The notes under the pieces: model-generated | Databases searched by the model: none | The model's input: the letters and a program-made list of their open reading frames with translations, nothing else | What the model was told of the DNA's origin: nothing | Assembly (NCBI GenBank): GCA_900757905.1 | Contig: CAAEPN010000233.1 | Span: 1-15,340 of the forward strand | Direction of reading: 5' to 3' | DNA: 15,340 nucleotides | Source: Clostridia bacterium | Lineage (GTDB): Bacteria; Bacillota; Clostridia; Oscillospirales; CAG-382 | Translations under genes and position numbers: made by a program | Shown: piece by piece, positions 15,268 to 15,340 of the stretch | Position numbering within the stretch: position 1 is the stretch's first letter | How the letters are laid out: the number at the start of each line of letters is the position of its first letter

Positions 15268-15340
15268 TGCGGGTGAAGGAGATCTTCCCCGAGGCAATGG
15301 TTCCCCCGCCATGCTCAATGAGGCGCATCACGGACAATGA
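15230..15340 (-). other. Fragment resembling an oligopeptide ABC-transporter ATPase (OppD/DppD/GsiA type) joined to glgD
   Basis: The minus-strand frame from 15340 reads SLSVMRLIEHGGGTIASGK and then ISFTRRNGGKLD before diverging into PVPRR and a stop at 15230. This aligns without gaps to the segment just after the Walker A motif of OppD/GsiA-type ATPases (in Escherichia coli GsiA as I recall it, MRL, GG and RR fall at the same spacing). The last 70 bases are about 59% G+C by hand count. This looks like foreign or wrongly joined sequence at the edge. Confidence is for the similarity, not for a working gene. Confidence 0.5.

Overview
The window looks like chromosomal DNA of a Gram-positive anaerobe of the class Clostridia, perhaps Oscillospirales. 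This is inferred from purine-rich Shine-Dalgarno sites before most genes, SigA-type promoters, hairpin terminators whose A and T tracts sit inside the stem, a GlgD-type glycogen gene and Firmicutes-type regulators. I saw no rRNA, tRNA, CRISPR array, insertion sequence or phage gene. The genes read as housekeeping and light accessory functions.

Left part (1-3954). A minus-strand pair encodes a PII-like signalling protein followed by a Kef/NhaP-type cation:proton antiporter, whose C-terminus runs off the left edge. Facing it across a 215 bp divergent promoter region are plus-strand genes for a Qnr-like pentapeptide-repeat protein, a LOG-family nucleotide phosphoribohydrolase and an AraC regulator with a GyrI-like ligand domain. 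A bidirectional hairpin terminator separates the AraC gene from a convergent auxin-efflux-carrier (AEC) family transporter.

Middle (4969-9016). A 530 bp interval between the AEC gene and manA holds the AEC promoter, a dyad, a consensus plus-strand promoter and a 49-codon minus-strand gene for a very hydrophilic peptide with its own terminator. Then come manA (mannose-6-phosphate isomerase), a TetR-family regulator, a large perfect hairpin, and ohyA (oleate hydratase) with its own promoter.

Right part (8993-15340). A minus-strand glycogen cluster reads glgD (C-terminal piece) - glgA - glgP - GH13 alpha-glucanase. Together they would make glycogen from ADP-glucose (GlgA, with GlgD beside an unseen GlgC), release glucose-1-phosphate from it (GlgP) and hydrolyse the remaining maltodextrins (GH13). 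The GH13 gene overlaps the convergent ohyA gene by 24 bp. At the extreme right the glgD reading frame stops matching its family near 15267. The last ~90 bp instead encode, in another frame, a piece of an oligopeptide ABC-transporter ATPase. This is probably an assembly chimera and should not be read as biology until checked.

I did not find a clear new multi-gene system. The best candidates for a second look are the PII-like/antiporter pair, the consensus promoter running antisense to the 49-aa gene, the missing conserved lysine in GlgA, and the chimeric right end.
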